A DNA stretch of 26,551 nucleotides from an uncultured Clostridium sp. Its GTDB lineage: Bacteria; Bacillota; Clostridia; Peptostreptococcales; Peptostreptococcaceae. Position 1 is the stretch's first letter. Each line of letters starts with the position of its first letter. This document shows, piece after piece, positions 25,198 through 26,551 of the stretch. The position numbers were made by a program, and so were the translations under genes. The stretch spans positions 1-26,551 of the forward strand of contig USRS01000025.1 in assembly GCA_900557165.1 (NCBI GenBank), read 5' to 3'. The notes under the pieces are model-generated. The model did no database searches and was not told the origin of the DNA. It saw only the letters and a program-made list of their open reading frames with translations.

Positions 25198-25253
25198 CTT
25201 TTACTATATTTGTTTTTTTTGTAAATATATTTTTAAATTTAAGGAGATTATAT

Positions 25254-25982
25254 ATGAAAAAATTAGATTGCATTTTAAACGATTTTTATTATTTAGTGGG
25301 GATTCCTATTAAATACTTTGATAAAGACTGGAATAATATCTTAAGTAAAGGATATGATAAAAACTTAGATTCATATTTTGATAAATTTAGTATTTTAAAA
25401 GAATGTAAAGAAAATAAAGATAGTTATACAAAAATATCGTATGATAATATTCATTTTTTAAAGTTTAATATATTTGAAAAAGTAAACTTACAAGGCTATT
25501 TTATAATAGGACCATTTATATCAACCAGTTGTAAATATGAAAATAATTTACCTTTTAAACCTTACACTTGTATAAAATATATAAAAAATTTACTTAATTC
25601 TTTAATTATAGATAATTTAGAAAATAAAAACAAAAATAATTATAGTTCTTATATTATACATGCTATAGAGTATATTCATAAAAATTATCATAAGGATATA
25701 GCTATTGATGATGTTTGTAAGTTTTTAGGACTTAATAAAAGTTACTTTTGTTCTCTATTTAAAAAAGAAACTAACCTTACATTTTGCAATTTCTTAAATA
25801 TGTTTAGAGTTGAAATGAGTAAAAAATTTTTAGCTAACAAAAATTATTCTATAATGGATGTTTCACTTTCTGTGGGATATAATAATCACAATTATTATAG
25901 TACATTATTTAAAAAATTAAATAATGTTACACCTTTAGAATTTAGAAAATCTTGTTTTTTAGATAGAAATGCCATAATATAA
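25254..25982 (+). CDS. AraC-family transcriptional regulator, divergent from the nitrogenase-like operon
   Basis: The 242-residue protein ends in the AraC/XylS DNA-binding domain (about 140-238). The first helix-turn-helix is in IAIDDVCKFLGLNKSYFCSLFKKETN, and the second in SIMDVSLSVGYNNHNYYSTLFKKLNNVTPLEFRK. The N-terminal 130 residues are not a recognisable cupin; a DGxxxGYFIIGPFI-like strand and cysteines at 6, 50, 89 and 100 suggest a ligand- or metal-sensing domain of the PAS/PocR-like type seen in clostridial regulators, but this is uncertain. The ATG follows AAGGAG. Divergent placement across a 150-nt region with two Fur-type repeats implies it regulates the operon, perhaps activating it when the imported substrate is present, as AraC-type siderophore regulators do. 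A weak hairpin overlaps the stop codon. Confidence 0.9.
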   Translation: MKKLDCILNDFYYLVGIPIKYFDKDWNNILSKGYDKNLDSYFDKFSILKECKENKDSYTKISYDNIHFLKFNIFEKVNLQGYFIIGPFISTSCKYENNLPFKPYTCIKYIKNLLNSLIIDNLENKNKNNYSSYIIHAIEYIHKNYHKDIAIDDVCKFLGLNKSYFCSLFKKETNLTFCNFLNMFRVEMSKKFLANKNYSIMDVSLSVGYNNHNYYSTLFKKLNNVTPLEFRKSCFLDRNAII

Positions 25983-26160
25983 TTTACGGCTTTTCTATTC
26001 TATAAATCCTTTTTTTATTAATCTATCTTTGCAACCATTTATACAGGTTACTATAGTTATATATTTTTAAGTCCTTTTTATTTTTATAATAATTCCTTGT
26101 ATATATAATATGTTCATATTAATTATTTTACTTTATTCTATGTTAAGACTTATCAATAGA
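25983..26160. other. Non-coding AT-rich stretch after the regulator gene
   Basis: No frame with a ribosome-binding site, no convincing hairpin and no repeat was found here. Together with the uncertain ORF and rbfA remnant to its right, it makes a roughly 570-nt region with no intact recognised gene. Confidence 0.5.
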
Positions 26161-26331
26161 TTATACTATACTACCTAATAAGCTACCTGTTTGCGGTAGT
26201 GATGAATATACTTCAAACTCTTCAACTGCACCTTTAGTATTAGTAAATATTAAGTAGTATTTATTAATATTCCTGACTGACTTGATTATATTTATTTTAT
26301 CTACACTTAATACTTTCAATTTTATTTCCAT
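26161..26331 (-). CDS. Possible small ORF (56 residues), uncertain
   Basis: Read from the minus strand: ATG at 26331, TAA at 26161. It begins MEIKLKVLSVDKI and continues with alternating hydrophobic residues (YYLIFTNTKGAVEEFEVYS), suggesting a small beta-rich protein. I recognise no family. There is no good ribosome-binding site, and its start overlaps the last codons of the rbfA remnant in another frame. It could be the tail of a longer displaced gene that the remnant has cut, or a chance frame. Confidence 0.35.
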   Translation of the reverse strand: MEIKLKVLSVDKINIIKSVRNINKYYLIFTNTKGAVEEFEVYSSLPQTGSLLGSIV

Positions 26332-26497
26332 ATTCTAAAGAAGTATCTAAAACAAAATGTAATTCAGGACACTTTCTTACTTTTAATTTTTTAGCAAGTA
26401 AATTACGAATGAATCCTTTAGATCTTTCTAATGCTTCCATTCCTTTTTCTTGATTATAATTTTTTCCTAAAAAACGGATGTTAAAATAGATACACTG
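26297..26497 (-). pseudogene. rbfA: 3' remnant of rbfA (ribosome-binding factor A)
   Basis: A minus-strand frame closed by TAA at 26297 encodes the C-terminal half of RbfA: GKNYNQEKGMEALERSKGFI, then RNLLAKKLKVRKCPELHFVL, then DTSLEYGNKIESI. RbfA binds the small ribosomal subunit during 16S rRNA maturation and is normally about 115-120 residues, encoded next to infB. Here the frame is interrupted by stops from 26498 upward and no N-terminal RbfA sequence is visible in any frame in the last 55 nt, so this is a truncated copy. A functional rbfA is presumably elsewhere. The remnant may mark a recombination boundary. Confidence 0.65.
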
Positions 26498-26551
26498 TTA
26501 CAACTATTGTCCAACAATTTTGCGCTCCCTGCTTTAAAGTTTCATGAGCTG

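Noticed and set aside
25971..25990. Terminator after the AraC-type gene
   Set aside because: The stem is only about six pairs with a mismatch, and the following U-run is short.
26490..26551. End of a transposase gene at the right edge
   Set aside because: One short frame is open but no transposase motif or terminal repeat could be recognised in so little sequence.

Overview
The window reads as chromosomal DNA of a low-GC, anaerobic, clostridial-type Firmicute. Coding sequence is AT-rich, nearly every gene has a strong AGGAGG-like ribosome-binding site, intrinsic hairpin terminators are common, a T-box leader precedes argG, and several protein families are typical of Clostridium and Peptostreptococcaceae. 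The exact genus cannot be fixed from this sequence. No rRNA, tRNA or CRISPR array was seen.

Left part (1-7000): a truncated histidine-phosphatase gene, a broken AAA-ATPase/nuclease gene with a frameshift and apparent internal deletion, the disaggregase gene clpB, a 64-residue basic protein of unknown role, and a two-gene Suf-type iron-sulfur scaffold/ATPase pair. Middle (7100-13200): two paralogous BMP-family nucleoside-type binding lipoproteins without neighbouring permeases, a CPA2 cation/proton antiporter, argG behind an arginine T-box (specifier AGA), and truA. Then (13200-18900): a large SWIM/SNF2 helicase, a ferritin-like helical protein, a divergent cis-prenyltransferase behind a structured leader with an intrinsic terminator, a very long hairpin, and a two-domain sulfurtransferase.

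The standout is 18950-25990. A minus-strand operon encodes a NifH-like Fe protein, an iron-complex/heme/corrinoid-type ABC importer (lipoprotein, permease, ATPase) and two NifD/NifK-like subunits. A divergent AraC-type regulator lies across an intergenic region holding a canonical 7-1-7 Fur box and a second Fur-like inverted repeat. The D-like subunit keeps the three family cysteines, while the K-like subunit appears to keep only one, which argues for a bridging [4Fe-4S] reductase and against a nitrogen-fixing enzyme. The simplest reading is an iron-responsive system that imports a metal complex or tetrapyrrole and reduces it with an ATP-driven nitrogenase-like enzyme. Just past the operon, a terminator hairpin also buries the ribosome-binding site of a 55-residue ORF.

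The right end (26161-26551) carries a 3' remnant of rbfA on the minus strand overlapping a small uncertain ORF, which suggests a rearranged boundary next to the nitrogenase-like island.
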